DNA of 41,470 nucleotides from an uncultured Oenococcus sp. (GTDB taxonomy: Bacteria > Bacillota > Bacilli > Lactobacillales > Lactobacillaceae), in NCBI GenBank assembly GCA_934229385.1, contig CAKQDH010000007.1:1-41470 (forward strand), given 5' to 3'. This document shows, piece by piece, positions 1-8,784 of this stretch (position 1 is its first letter; each line of letters begins with the position of its first letter). The translations under genes and the position numbers were made by a program. The notes beneath the pieces are model-generated. The model was not told where the DNA came from, searched no databases, and saw only the letters and a list, made by a program, of their open reading frames with translations.

Positions 1-323
1 TTTTTTAGTTGATCTTCTCTAGCCTTTTTTTCTTTTTGTTGGGATTTTTGATAAGTCTGAAGTTTTTCTTGTTCTTCTTGTTCTCTTTTTTGTTTTTCTT
101 CTTCAGCTTTTTTTAGTTGTATTTCTCTTTGTTTTTTATGTTCTTTTTCTTGTTGTTTATTTCTTTTAAATTCTTCTTCTAATTGTTGATTTATTTTTTG
201 TTTGTCGGTTTTTAATTTATTTAACTCATTTTCTAATTCTTTTTGTTTTTTTAGTTGATCTTCTCTAGCCTTTTTTTCTTTTTGTTGGGATTTTTGATAA
301 GTCTGAAGTTTTTCTTGTTCTTC
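1..323 (-). repeat. 77-bp perfect direct repeat inside the coiled-coil gene
   Basis: Bases 1-77 are identical to bases 247-323. The offset is 246 bp, exactly 82 codons, so the reading frame is kept. The repeated peptide contains EEQEKLQTYQKSQQKEKKAR and the residues after it. The left copy starts at the window edge, so the repeat unit may be longer and there may be more copies outside. Third-base identity over the whole block indicates a recent duplication rather than selection for coiled-coil composition. Confidence 0.9.
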
Positions 324-1319
324 CTGGATTTTTTTATTAGTTTCTCTTTCTCTTTCTTTTAAAGTTTTTTGAATTTTATTTTGATTTCTTTTTTCTTTTC
401 TCTTAATTAAATTTATTTTTTCTTTGTTTTGCTTATCAGGTTGGTTTCTTATTTTTAGGTTATTTCTTATTTTGGATAAAATATTAGATAAGGGTAAGGG
501 CTGATTTTTGGCTTCTTTTTTTTGGATATTTCTTTTATTTTGGGCCTCTTTTTCTTTTTTATTTTTTGCTGATTTTACCAAAGACGATTTATTGGGCGAA
601 ATAGTGTTTTCATTAGTTTTATTTTTATTATTTGTTGCTTTTTTTACTTGTTGAGCAATTACTTTTTTAAAATTTTTGTTTTGTTGTTCTTCAAGTGCTT
701 TTTTTTGGGGTTTGACATTTTTGGGCTGTTTTTCTTTAGATTTATTAAAAGAAGAAATTAAGTTTTTTTCTTTTAAAAGCTCATAAATGTTAGCTACAAT
801 TAAGGAATTTTGAAAAAATTTGCTCTTAAAGTTTTGTCTAATATTTAGAAAATTTCCAATGTCTCTTATGGAAGCTGGCTGATTTTTATATAAATTGTGG
901 AACAATAAATATATATCTGCACCAAGGCGGTTCCATAAATTAAGCCCAGCATATTCTAGAAGTGGAACGTAAAAATTGAAAGAATTATAACCAACAATTT
1001 TAGTTTTGTAGTTGCTAGTATCTTTAGTTTGGAGCCATTTATTAAAATCAGCAAATACTTTTTTCTTTTCAGGGGCGTTAGATAAATTATTTTTATCAAT
1101 GTTATTATATTTTTTTATATTTTCTGACAAGTTTTTATCATATTTTATGTAAGAACCAAAAGAATCTTGAGGGGAACTATTTTTTACAAAAACAGCAGCT
1201 AATTTAATAATTGGAGAAGTAAGATCATACCCTTCACTTACTATATCTAACGAAACATATTGATTTAAAGCCGGTTTTAAACTTTTATATTTGTCTTCAT
1301 TATGACGGGCCCACTGCAT
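1..1319 (-). CDS. Degenerate DnaQ-like exonuclease domain fused to a long coiled coil (3' end outside window)
   Basis: The frame is open from an ATG at 1319-1317 to the left edge, so at least 439 residues are visible and the stop is not. An AAAGGA ribosome binding site lies about 10 bases upstream. Residues 20-185 have the layout of a DEDDh 3'-5' exonuclease of the DnaQ family: YVSLDI at the Exo I position (21-26), an IKKYNNID segment where the family has the LTGI motif, VGYNSFNF at Exo II (109-116) and FFQNSL at Exo III (168-173). The catalytic residues are mostly gone: the Exo I DxE is D25-I-V27, the Exo II Asp is Asn115, and the Exo III Asp is Asn171 with no His before it. From about residue 185 the protein is Lys/Glu/Gln-rich, and from about 285 it is a nearly continuous coiled coil. 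The fold assignment comes from motif spacing only. A structural or DNA-binding role is more likely than nuclease activity. Confidence 0.65.
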   Translation of the reverse strand, partial: MQWARHNEDKYKSLKPALNQYVSLDIVSEGYDLTSPIIKLAAVFVKNSSPQDSFGSYIKYDKNLSENIKKYNNIDKNNLSNAPEKKKVFADFNKWLQTKDTSNYKTKIVGYNSFNFYVPLLEYAGLNLWNRLGADIYLLFHNLYKNQPASIRDIGNFLNIRQNFKSKFFQNSLIVANIYELLKEKNLISSFNKSKEKQPKNVKPQKKALEEQQNKNFKKVIAQQVKKATNNKNKTNENTISPNKSSLVKSAKNKKEKEAQNKRNIQKKEAKNQPLPLSNILSKIRNNLKIRNQPDKQNKEKINLIKRKEKRNQNKIQKTLKERERETNKKIQEEQEKLQTYQKSQQKEKKAREDQLKKQKELENELNKLKTDKQKINQQLEEEFKRNKQQEKEHKKQREIQLKKAEEEKQKREQEEQEKLQTYQKSQQKEKKAREDQLK

Positions 1320-1726
1320 ATTTTGATTATCCTTTCTTTTTTTATTTAGAATAATGAACCTTCTAAAAAATTATATTAATTTATTTATTTAGCTTAATTT
1401 ATTTTTTATAGGCGTAAATGAATTATGGGGATTTATTAATTTTTTTGATATAGAAATAAACAAATAAATTTTAGATTTTGTTTGGATTTTTCATAAATTT
1501 TATAACCTTATGTTATGCATATAGATTCATAAAAGTTTACTTTAATAAATATAAAGCTAGCCCATTTTATTTTATATAATACTTTCCCTTTTTATTTTTT
1601 TATTCTATAAGATTAATTTTTATAAAATTAATTATAAATTAAGGATACTTATTTAATATATAATAATTATATTAAGAAATTAAATTTTTATTAAATAAAT
1701 TTTCTGCTCCTTTTGTGGATTAAAAA
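1320..1726. other. Gene-free AT-rich spacer
   Basis: About 400 bases between the start of the coiled-coil gene and the end of the dihydrofolate reductase gene, both on the minus strand. It holds only the ribosome binding site and presumably the promoter of the coiled-coil gene. I see no GC-rich hairpin with a T-run, no repeat and no credible small gene. Confidence 0.6.
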
Positions 1727-2221
1727 TTAAATTTTTAAATAAGTTTCAAATGTAAAAGAATAATTATTTTTTTTATCTTTTTGATGGGAATTTTTTTTAA
1801 CTAGATAAAAATTTTGCCAAGGGATTTTAGGCATATAAGTATTACCAGAAAAAGAACTGTCTATTTTTGTTACCCATAATTTTTTAACTTTATTTAAAAA
1901 TAGTTTAAATATTTGAGCACCACCAATGATTATTAAGGGTTTATTATAATTTTTCTTATCGTAAGCTAAAACATTCTGGGGATTGTTAAAAACAATAATT
2001 TCTTTAGGCACTTTTAGTTTTTTATTTTTGGTTAAGACGAGATTTTTTCTATGTGGCAAAGGGATATGTGGCATACTAAAAAGTGTTTTTCTCCCCATTA
2101 AAATAGTTTTCCCCGTAGTTATTTTTTTAAAATGTTTCATGTCCGATGAAAGATGCCAAGGTATACTTCCATTTGAACCAATTAAATGATTCTTGTCCTC
2201 AGCCCAAATAAACTCAAGCAC
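1727..2221 (-). CDS. folA: Dihydrofolate reductase
   Basis: 164 residues, the normal length for bacterial DHFR, which reduces dihydrofolate to tetrahydrofolate with NADPH in the cytoplasm. Family marks in order: WAEDKNHLIG at the N terminus, the substrate-binding IPWHLSSDMKHFK block with catalytic Asp27, the TGKTILMGRKTLFSMP cofactor segment (36-51), LVLTK, and IIGGAQIFKLF (about 98-108). The start is GTG (2221-2219), supported by a perfect AGGAGG at 2231-2236 ten bases upstream. In lactobacilli folA usually follows thyA; no thymidylate synthase gene is adjacent here. The gene appears to be transcribed alone. Confidence 0.95.
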   Translation of the reverse strand: MLEFIWAEDKNHLIGSNGSIPWHLSSDMKHFKKITTGKTILMGRKTLFSMPHIPLPHRKNLVLTKNKKLKVPKEIIVFNNPQNVLAYDKKNYNKPLIIIGGAQIFKLFLNKVKKLWVTKIDSSFSGNTYMPKIPWQNFYLVKKNSHQKDKKNNYSFTFETYLKI

Positions 2222-2351
2222 TAATATAAGTCCTCCTGTTTTTTGCCTTTTTTGTTGTAAATTAAAATTTTTTGATCCAATTTTTTATTATCTATTTATT
2301 TTTATATTATATTATTAATAAATAATTTGGGTTAACTAATTAACTAAAAAA

Positions 2352-4010
2352 CTATTTTCTTAATTTAACTTGCCAAAAATAATAATTAGTTCCTGAAGAG
2401 AAATAATGTAGATTATGAACTTTGGGCTTTATTAAATTAATTACATTTCCCCAATATATTGGATCAATAGGTGCTTCTTTATTAATAATTTTTTCAGCGT
2501 TTATTTCTGCGGAAATCCGTTTTTGATTATTCATAGCATAGTTTGATGAAGCAAGTTTATAATTTTTATCATATTCACGATTGCTCCATTTGCCGTTGTT
2601 ATTGGGAGAACCCGTGGTTAATAATCCTAGAAATGTAGTAGGTTCAGCATAATCTGCTATCCAATCATTGTTAATCACTTGAAAATTATGGTTTTGGGCA
2701 TCTTGAAGCCTTTGTTTAAAAGAGACAAAGTGTTCTTTGGTATTTAATCCAGGAAGTTTGTTCCATTCTTGTTGAATGTTATCTAACATGGGTTTAGCAG
2801 TGGCTGATTCTGTATCAGCTTCAATTTCCAAAGTTAATTTCTTTTGTCCTGCTTCTTTCATACCTTGAGCAAATAATTTTTTGGCTTTTGAAATATTGTA
2901 TTTATAATTAGTTTGTTTAGAGGCAGCTTTAGCAAAATCATCACCAGAGGCTGTTTTGGCTAAACCGCTTGGTGTAAACCCTTTTGCGGGAGTACCTAAT
3001 TCTGACATTACATTTTTAGATATTCCTTTTCTATCTGTGGCCAGGTTTAGAGCTTGCCTAATCTTTAAGTTCTTTAAAGCCGGAACTTTTGATTCATTGT
3101 ACTCTAAATATACTGATTGAGAAGATTTAAATTTTTTTAAATTTTTAGAATTCTTATATTTCCTTACTTGTGAAGGAGTTTCTAAAGTTGTGGTATCAAG
3201 ATTACCCTTTCTATAAGAAGAAACCATAGATGTTGGATCGGTAATTACTTGGAAATTTACTCCTTGATTTTTAATGGCTTTTTGATTCCAGTAGTGTTTG
3301 TTAGGACGCAGTTTAAAGTTTTTATTCGAACCGTTCCAGCCAACAAATTTATAGGGACCAGAATAAACTTGTTTTTTAGAAGAAGTACCAGTATTTTTAC
3401 CCCATTTAGAAACTTGTTTTTGGTCTTGGGCAAAGAATACTGGAAAAGACATTAGATTTTCAAATTGGGGCATAGGATGAGAGAGACTAACTACGACTGT
3501 ATTTTTATCTGGAGCCGAAATTCCTAAAGATTTTAGGTTTTTATTTTTCCCGGAATTTATTTCATCGGCATTTTTAATCCCCGAATAAATATAAGCATAC
3601 TGACTAGCGGTTTTAGGCTTAACCGTCCGGCGCCACCCATAAACAAAATCTGAAGCCGTTAAAGGATCTCCGTTAGACCATTTTAAATTTTTACGTAGAT
3701 GAAAGGTCCAGGTTAAACCATTAGGACTATGATTCCAAGATTTAGCTAAACCTGCTTTAGGAGAACTATTTTTAGTTCGAGATAATAAACCTTGTTGAGT
3801 GTTGCCAGCTACTTCAAAAGAATAAGAGTCGGTCATTTGTGAAAGATCTTGGGTATTCATGTCAGCTTCTAAATATTGGTTTAGTATTTTAGAGTTACTC
3901 TGATTTTTATGATTAGCGTAGATACTACTTCCAATTAATACAATTATTATAATAATAATTAAGATCCATATGTTTTTTTTAAAATTAGATTTTTTTCTTC
4001 TCTTTGCCAT
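2352..4010 (-). CDS. Oligopeptide ABC transporter substrate-binding protein (OppA/SBP_bac_5 family), no lipobox
   Basis: 552 residues. A positively charged N terminus (MAKRRKKSNFKK) is followed by one very hydrophobic segment (about 14-32) and then a family 5 extracellular solute-binding domain. Recognisable family features include GLLSRTK near residue 75, GLTWTFHLRKNLKWSNGDPL (about 98-117), FVYGWRR and IRQALNLATDRKGI. The family captures peptides outside the cell and passes them to an Opp permease. Gram-positive members are normally lipoproteins, but no Cys follows the hydrophobic segment here (GSSIYANHK), so the protein is either anchored by an uncleaved segment or released by signal peptidase I. 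No oppBCDF genes are nearby, so it is an orphan binding protein; peptide specificity cannot be read from the sequence. It may instead bind a pheromone-like peptide. Confidence 0.88.
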   Translation of the reverse strand: MAKRRKKSNFKKNIWILIIIIIIVLIGSSIYANHKNQSNSKILNQYLEADMNTQDLSQMTDSYSFEVAGNTQQGLLSRTKNSSPKAGLAKSWNHSPNGLTWTFHLRKNLKWSNGDPLTASDFVYGWRRTVKPKTASQYAYIYSGIKNADEINSGKNKNLKSLGISAPDKNTVVVSLSHPMPQFENLMSFPVFFAQDQKQVSKWGKNTGTSSKKQVYSGPYKFVGWNGSNKNFKLRPNKHYWNQKAIKNQGVNFQVITDPTSMVSSYRKGNLDTTTLETPSQVRKYKNSKNLKKFKSSQSVYLEYNESKVPALKNLKIRQALNLATDRKGISKNVMSELGTPAKGFTPSGLAKTASGDDFAKAASKQTNYKYNISKAKKLFAQGMKEAGQKKLTLEIEADTESATAKPMLDNIQQEWNKLPGLNTKEHFVSFKQRLQDAQNHNFQVINNDWIADYAEPTTFLGLLTTGSPNNNGKWSNREYDKNYKLASSNYAMNNQKRISAEINAEKIINKEAPIDPIYWGNVINLIKPKVHNLHYFSSGTNYYFWQVKLRK

Positions 4011-4849
4011 TTAATGTTTTTTTCTTTTCTAAATATTTATAGTAGGGTAAATGTTTTTAAAGCGTTTTTTCTACATTAATCATTATTATATGTATAAAAT
4101 AAAATTATAAGGATTTAAGTGTTATATTCTTTAACAAACTTTTTTATAAATAAATTCTAATTTATTATCTAAATTTTTAGTTTATATCACGTTAATTTTT
4201 ATAAAGTATAATTTTATCTTTAAATAAACTTTTAATTAAAAAAAACGTTTATATTCGTTTTTTTAATTTTGATGTATTTTTAAAAATGAATAAAACGATT
4301 CAAAAGAATTTTATTTTTTATTATTTTTTTAAAAAAATTTGTATTTTTAATTTAAAAAGCTCAAATTAAGTAGCTTTGATATATATATATATATAATCCA
4401 AGACCTTTTATATAAATAAAAAAATTTTCCTAAAATTAACTAGAATTGTAATTAGCAAAAACGTTTTTTTAATTTTAGTTAAACGTTTCAAAACATTACG
4501 AAATTAGATTGTTTAATTATTAGGTAAGTTTTTATTAAATAATAACTAAAACTGGTCTCAAACTTTAATAAATTGTTTTACAAAGAAATTTTTTTGTTTA
4601 TCATCTTTTGGATTTAAAAGTTAGCTTGTTTTTATTATTTTTTATTTTCAATTTTTTATAAATTCACTTATTTAATTTTTGACATTTCTTGGTGAACGAA
4701 TATTTATTTTTAAAAGCATTAAAAATTTTTTTATATAAACTTAGTAAAGATTATTCAATATAATATAAATGAATATTTTTTACCAATTATTAACATAAAA
4801 TAATAGTTATTGGAAAATTTAAAATTTTTTTTAATTTAAAGGAACAAAT
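4011..4849. promoter_or_regulatory. 839-bp gene-free divergent region with CG-centred dyads
   Basis: This region lies between the divergent peptide-binding protein and alanine racemase genes. It contains no credible ORF. It holds a near-perfect inverted repeat at 4234-4268 (arms AATTAAAAAAAACG and CGTTTTTTTAATT, 8-base centre), an alternating (TA)n tract near 4380-4395, and several words around a central CG: AAAACGTTT (near 4243), AAAACGATTCAAAAG (near 4290), AAAAACGTTTTTT (near 4459) and TAAACGTTTCAAAAC (near 4483). In such an AT-rich background the clustering of CG-centred palindromes is noticeable. They resemble weak CcpA cre sites or the operator of another regulator; which one cannot be decided here. 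Confidence 0.45.
4679..4706 (+). promoter_or_regulatory. Candidate promoter for alr
   Basis: A perfect TTGACA -35 box at 4679-4684 is followed after 16 bases by TATTTA at 4701-4706. It would give a leader of roughly 135 bases before the alr start. A TATAAT at 4759-4764 is a competing -10 box but has no good -35 partner. Confidence 0.35.
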
Positions 4850-5968
4850 ATGGTACCAGCTAATTATCGGGATGCGAAATTAATTATTAATAAAAAAGCA
4901 ATATTTAAAAATATCTATCAAGTTAAACAAAGATTAGGAAACGAAAAAAAATTATTTATCGTAGTTAAAGCAAATGCTTACGGTCATGGGGCTATACAAG
5001 TAGCAAAAATTGCTGAAAAAGCAGGAGCTAATGGGTTTTGTGTTGCTTTATTAGATGAAGCTTTACAATTGAGGCAAGCAAATTTTATAGAGCCTATTTT
5101 AGTTTTAGGAGTTATTGATCCTATTTATGCTAAGCTTGCAGCCGTCAATGATATTTCTTTAACGGCTCCTTCTTTTTCTTGGATAGAAAAAGCAGGCCAA
5201 TATTTAAAAAATTCAAAGTTGCCTAAATTAAATATTCATTTAGCTTTGGATACAGGGATGGGAAGAATCGGTTTTCAAACTAACGCTGAATTAATAGATG
5301 CTTTAGAAAAAATTAAAGCTTTATCTAGTGTTTTAAATTTTGAAGGTGTTTATACTCATTTTGCTACCGCAGATGAAAAAAACGTTTCGTATTTTAATTG
5401 TCAATATCGTAAATTTAAACAATTTATGAAAAACTTGTCTTTTATTCCTAGGTACGTTCACGTAGCTAATTCTGCAACATTTTTATGGCATCATATAAAA
5501 GAAGCTAATATGGTTCGTTTAGGAATTGCTTCTTATGGTCTCAATCCTTCAGGGACTGGCATTGGTTCCCCCTATCCTCTTTATCCAGCTCTATCTCTTC
5601 GATCAGATTTAATTTTTGTAAAAAAAGTTAAAAAAGGACAATCAATTGGCTATGGAGCTACTTATAAAGCAAATAATGATCAATGGATTGGAACTGTGCC
5701 CATAGGTTATGCTGATGGTATTTCTAGAAAGCTTCAGGGATTTTCGGTATTAGTTGACGGCAAATATTGTCCTATTGTAGGTAGAGTTTGTATGGATCAA
5801 TTTATGATTAAGCTTCCACAAAAATTTAGTTACGGAACTCCGGTTACTATTATTGGTAAATCTAAAAATAAAGTAATAACTGTTAATGATATTGCTAGTT
5901 ATATTGGAACAATTAACTATGAAGTTCTTTGTAATTTTAGTGATAGGCTAAAACGTATATATATTTAA
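4850..5968 (+). CDS. alr: Alanine racemase
   Basis: 372 residues, the usual length. The enzyme interconverts L- and D-alanine with PLP and supplies D-Ala for peptidoglycan and teichoic acids. The PLP lysine is Lys40 in VVKANAYGHG. The second catalytic residue is Tyr268 in SIGYGATYKA. The C-terminal barrel carries GRVCMDQ (311-317), and the family segments LALDTGMGRIGF (131-142), THFATAD (169-175) and MVRLGIASYG (221-230) are all present. An AAAGGA ribosome binding site precedes the ATG. In many firmicutes acpS lies directly upstream; here alr stands alone downstream of a long gene-free region. Confidence 0.97.
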   Translation: MVPANYRDAKLIINKKAIFKNIYQVKQRLGNEKKLFIVVKANAYGHGAIQVAKIAEKAGANGFCVALLDEALQLRQANFIEPILVLGVIDPIYAKLAAVNDISLTAPSFSWIEKAGQYLKNSKLPKLNIHLALDTGMGRIGFQTNAELIDALEKIKALSSVLNFEGVYTHFATADEKNVSYFNCQYRKFKQFMKNLSFIPRYVHVANSATFLWHHIKEANMVRLGIASYGLNPSGTGIGSPYPLYPALSLRSDLIFVKKVKKGQSIGYGATYKANNDQWIGTVPIGYADGISRKLQGFSVLVDGKYCPIVGRVCMDQFMIKLPQKFSYGTPVTIIGKSKNKVITVNDIASYIGTINYEVLCNFSDRLKRIYI

Positions 5969-6058
5969 TTATAATAAAATGATATAAAAATTAAATTTTT
6001 AAATTTAAGAAAAATTTCTTTAAACTTTTTAAATAATTTTATAAAATATAAGATAATA

Positions 6059-6541
6059 ATGAGATCAAATAATAAAAAAATTTTATTAACAACTTTGTTT
6101 TCAAGTTCTATTTTAGTTGCAGGAAATTTAATTAAGGGTTATAAAAAAAAGAAGGCACAAAAAAGTAAAAAAAAGCCTATGCATAAGAGAAGAAGGATTA
6201 TCATTGCCTTAGATATTCCTGAATATCAAAAGGACCTTTTATTGTCAGAAATCGAAAAAATACTTTTCAATAAGGGTTTTGATACTTTCTATTTTTACAA
6301 GGCTATAAATAAATCTAGATTTTTACCTATATCTGTATATATGAATGCTGCAAAAGATAAGAATAAGGCTTCGTGGCTGTATACTAAATTGTCAGGAATT
6401 AATAAGAAAACTGCACAAAAGTATATGGATAACATTTTTAATAATCCTAAATTTAATCAATTAAGAAAAGATGTTGCTCATTTTAACTTTAGAAGAGTTT
6501 ATAATGATTTGGAAATAATTAGGATTAATAGTTTTAAATAA
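6059..6541 (+). CDS. Unknown membrane-anchored basic protein
   Basis: 160 residues that I do not recognise. A hydrophobic segment (about 8-24, LLTTLFSSSILVAGNLI) is followed by a strongly basic linker (KGYKKKKAQKSKKKPMHKRRR) and then a globular, moderately charged domain beginning IIIALDIPEYQKDLLLSEIE. The topology looks like one N-terminal anchor with a cytoplasmic domain. There is no clear ribosome binding site before the ATG at 6059; Met41, just before HKRRR, is a possible alternative start. The gene follows alr after 90 bases and ends before a good terminator, so the two may be co-transcribed. Confidence 0.6.
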   Translation: MRSNNKKILLTTLFSSSILVAGNLIKGYKKKKAQKSKKKPMHKRRRIIIALDIPEYQKDLLLSEIEKILFNKGFDTFYFYKAINKSRFLPISVYMNAAKDKNKASWLYTKLSGINKKTAQKYMDNIFNNPKFNQLRKDVAHFNFRRVYNDLEIIRINSFK

Positions 6542-6585
6542 ATAATAAAATAAGTTACCTAATAAATTTTCAAAGTTAATTCATA

Positions 6586-6611
6586 AAAGTGCTTTTAGCA
6601 CTTTATTTTTT
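6586..6611 (+). terminator. Rho-independent terminator
   Basis: Stem AAAGTGC / GCACTTT with a 5-base loop, followed by ATTTTTTT. It would end the alr/160-residue gene transcript. Confidence 0.8.
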
Positions 6612-6799
6612 TCATTATAGAAAATCATAAAGAATTTATTAATCTTTTTAATTATATTTGTAATATTTTAAGATTATAAAATTGATTAAAATTATCTAAA
6701 TATTTTAATATGGTTAATATTTATTTCAGTAGGAAGTTATTCAAGATACACCCTAAATTTTGTTTAATAAGTTATTATTAGTGTAAAGGAGAGATTTAA

Positions 6800-7936
6800 A
6801 TGAGCTACGTGTTTACTCATGCCGATGTTTATACGGGAGAAGAAAAAATTTTAAATGGTTTTATTAGGTTTGATAAACAAATACAAGAAATTGGCCCGAT
6901 GATCGATTTTTGTCCTAGAAGTACAGATAAAAATATAGTTGATCTAAATAGAAATTTTGTTGTACCAGGATTTATAGATATACATAGTCATGGTGGTTAT
7001 GGGATTGATACAATGGATGCTAAGCCTGATAAAATTAATAAAATGGTTAAAAATATTTCTATAAAAGAAGGGGTGACAAGCTTTTTTCCTACTACAGTTA
7101 CCCAATCTAATGAGAATATTAAAAAAGCAATTTTAGCTGTTAAAACAGCTAGTAAAACTAATCCAATTATTCAAGGAATCCATTTAGAAGGCCCTTTTAT
7201 TTCTTCTTTATATAAGGGAGCTCAACCAAAAAAATTTATTCAAAAGCCTAACAAAGAATTGTTAAATGAATGGAGGAAATTATCAGGCAATATTATAAGA
7301 TTAATAACCTATGCTCCAGAAGAAGGATCTTCTTTAGACTTTGAAGATTATTGTCTTTCACATGACATTGTTCCTGCTGCTGGTCATAGTAACGCTACTA
7401 GACAAACCATGAAGCATTCAAAAATAAATCATGTGACCCACCTTTTTAACGCCCAGAGGAATATGCAGCATCGTCAACCAGGCCTGACTGGGCATGCACT
7501 ACTTGAAGAAAATATATATTGTGAGCTTATTGCTGATGGTTTTCATGTCTCACCGGATATGATCAAATTGGCTTATGAACTTAAGGGAGCTAAAAGAATA
7601 GAATTAGTAACTGATTCTATGCGAGCTAAAGGAATGCCGGAAGGGATTTCGGAATTAGGCGGACAAAAAGTCATTGTAAAAGATAAACAAGCTCGTATAG
7701 AAAACGGAAATTTAGCCGGTTCTGTACTGAAGTATAATGAAGCTTTTAAAAATATTATGAGATTTACTGGGTGTGAAATAAACGAAGCTGTTTTAATGTC
7801 TTCAGTCAATCAAGCTCGAGAATTTGGACTAAAAAATAAAGGTTCTCTCCAAAAGGGTAAAGATGCAGACTTTAACGTATTAGATAAGAAAATGATGTTA
7901 AAGGGAACTTATAGTATGGGAAAAAAAATTAACTAG
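6800..7936 (+). CDS. nagA: N-acetylglucosamine-6-phosphate deacetylase
   Basis: 378 residues, the family length. It deacetylates GlcNAc-6-P to GlcN-6-P, feeding cell-wall recycling and glycolysis. Amidohydrolase-fold motifs are visible in order: DIHSHGG with His62 and His64, the metal-binding Glu130 in HLEGPF, His196 in AAGHSNAT, His214 in THLFNAQ, and the catalytic Asp272 in VTDSM. The usual HTDAT and HLFNAMS motifs appear as HSNAT and HLFNAQR, which are conservative differences. GGAG with 8-base spacing precedes the ATG. No nagB lies beside it and no clear terminator follows. Confidence 0.95.
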   Translation: MSYVFTHADVYTGEEKILNGFIRFDKQIQEIGPMIDFCPRSTDKNIVDLNRNFVVPGFIDIHSHGGYGIDTMDAKPDKINKMVKNISIKEGVTSFFPTTVTQSNENIKKAILAVKTASKTNPIIQGIHLEGPFISSLYKGAQPKKFIQKPNKELLNEWRKLSGNIIRLITYAPEEGSSLDFEDYCLSHDIVPAAGHSNATRQTMKHSKINHVTHLFNAQRNMQHRQPGLTGHALLEENIYCELIADGFHVSPDMIKLAYELKGAKRIELVTDSMRAKGMPEGISELGGQKVIVKDKQARIENGNLAGSVLKYNEAFKNIMRFTGCEINEAVLMSSVNQAREFGLKNKGSLQKGKDADFNVLDKKMMLKGTYSMGKKIN

Positions 7937-8003
7937 AGTTTGCTTAATTTTATGTAAACATGATTTTTAAAATTTTATTAAATGTTTAATTCTTGAAACT
8001 ATT

Positions 8004-8258
8004 TTAGTTTAATTTTTTGTTTAATTTCTCAAAATATTTATCTAAATTTTTTATATGAGATAATACGGCTATTAATTTATCTTTTAAGTTACTATTTTCT
8101 AAGAAAAAATGATCTACTTGTTTTTTTAGGAATTCATTTTCTTTTTCTAAATGTTGAATATATTTATTTTGTTCTTTTATTTTGGTTTGGTTTCTTAAAT
8201 TTTGAAATGTCGTTTCCTTTTCTAAAGAGTTATTTTTTGTTTGTTTATTTTTATCCAT
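8004..8258 (-). CDS. Small coiled-coil protein of unknown function
   Basis: 84 residues, hydrophilic, with heptad-like leucine spacing from about residue 30 (YIQHLEKENEFLKKQVDHFF) to the C terminus. A good AAAGGAAG ribosome binding site lies upstream of the ATG at 8258. The shape resembles small cell-division or replication-control coiled-coil proteins such as the N-terminal part of YabA, but no zinc-binding Cys/His motif is present and I cannot assign a family. Confidence 0.6.
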   Translation of the reverse strand: MDKNKQTKNNSLEKETTFQNLRNQTKIKEQNKYIQHLEKENEFLKKQVDHFFLENSNLKDKLIAVLSHIKNLDKYFEKLNKKLN

Positions 8259-8433
8259 AAAACTTCCTTTTTAGTTAATTTTAAATCAGTAATTAGTTTA
8301 AATACAAAATATAAATCTAAATTAGAGCTTTATAAACTTCTAAATAAAAATTGTTATCATAAAAGAAGAAGGTTTAATTTTTTTAAATTTTAATTTTTAA
8401 AAAGAAATAAAAATTTATAAGGAAATATAAAAA

Positions 8434-8784
8434 ATGTATAGAAAAAGTAAAATAATTGGTTTATTAACTTTTTTGGCTGGTTTTATTATTTTTTTATTTT
8501 GTTTATTCGAAATCCAAGGTGGCTTTAGCTTTTTTATGGTTTTATCTTTGTTATTAACATTAATTGGCTCGATAATGTTTTTCCGGGTAAGTTATCGTTT
8601 AACAAAATTTGGTAATTGGCTAATGGTTGTTTCCGTTGTATTATTTATAGTCTGTCTTTTATTAAAAAATGTTTTCAATTTTACTTTCCCCTTTCTGATT
8701 AGTGAAAATTATATTGAACTTTTTGCTTTTCTTTTAGTTGATGGAATCGAAATAAAAATATTATCACAGGCCCCTATTTTTTAA
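8434..8784 (+). CDS. Small integral membrane protein of unknown function
   Basis: 116 residues. Three strong transmembrane segments are visible (about 8-25, 32-49 and 61-77), and a weaker hydrophobic stretch lies near the C terminus. AAGGAA precedes the ATG with about 10 bases spacing. Nothing in the loops suggests a catalytic or binding function. Confidence 0.65.
   Translation: MYRKSKIIGLLTFLAGFIIFLFCLFEIQGGFSFFMVLSLLLTLIGSIMFFRVSYRLTKFGNWLMVVSVVLFIVCLLLKNVFNFTFPFLISENYIELFAFLLVDGIEIKILSQAPIF

Noticed and set aside
4375..4400. (TA)n tract as a microsatellite or CRISPR-like repeat
   Set aside because: It is a short run without units or spacers and is expected at this base composition.
7573..7809. 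78-codon minus-strand frame inside nagA
   Set aside because: It is a shadow of the conserved C-terminal part of nagA.
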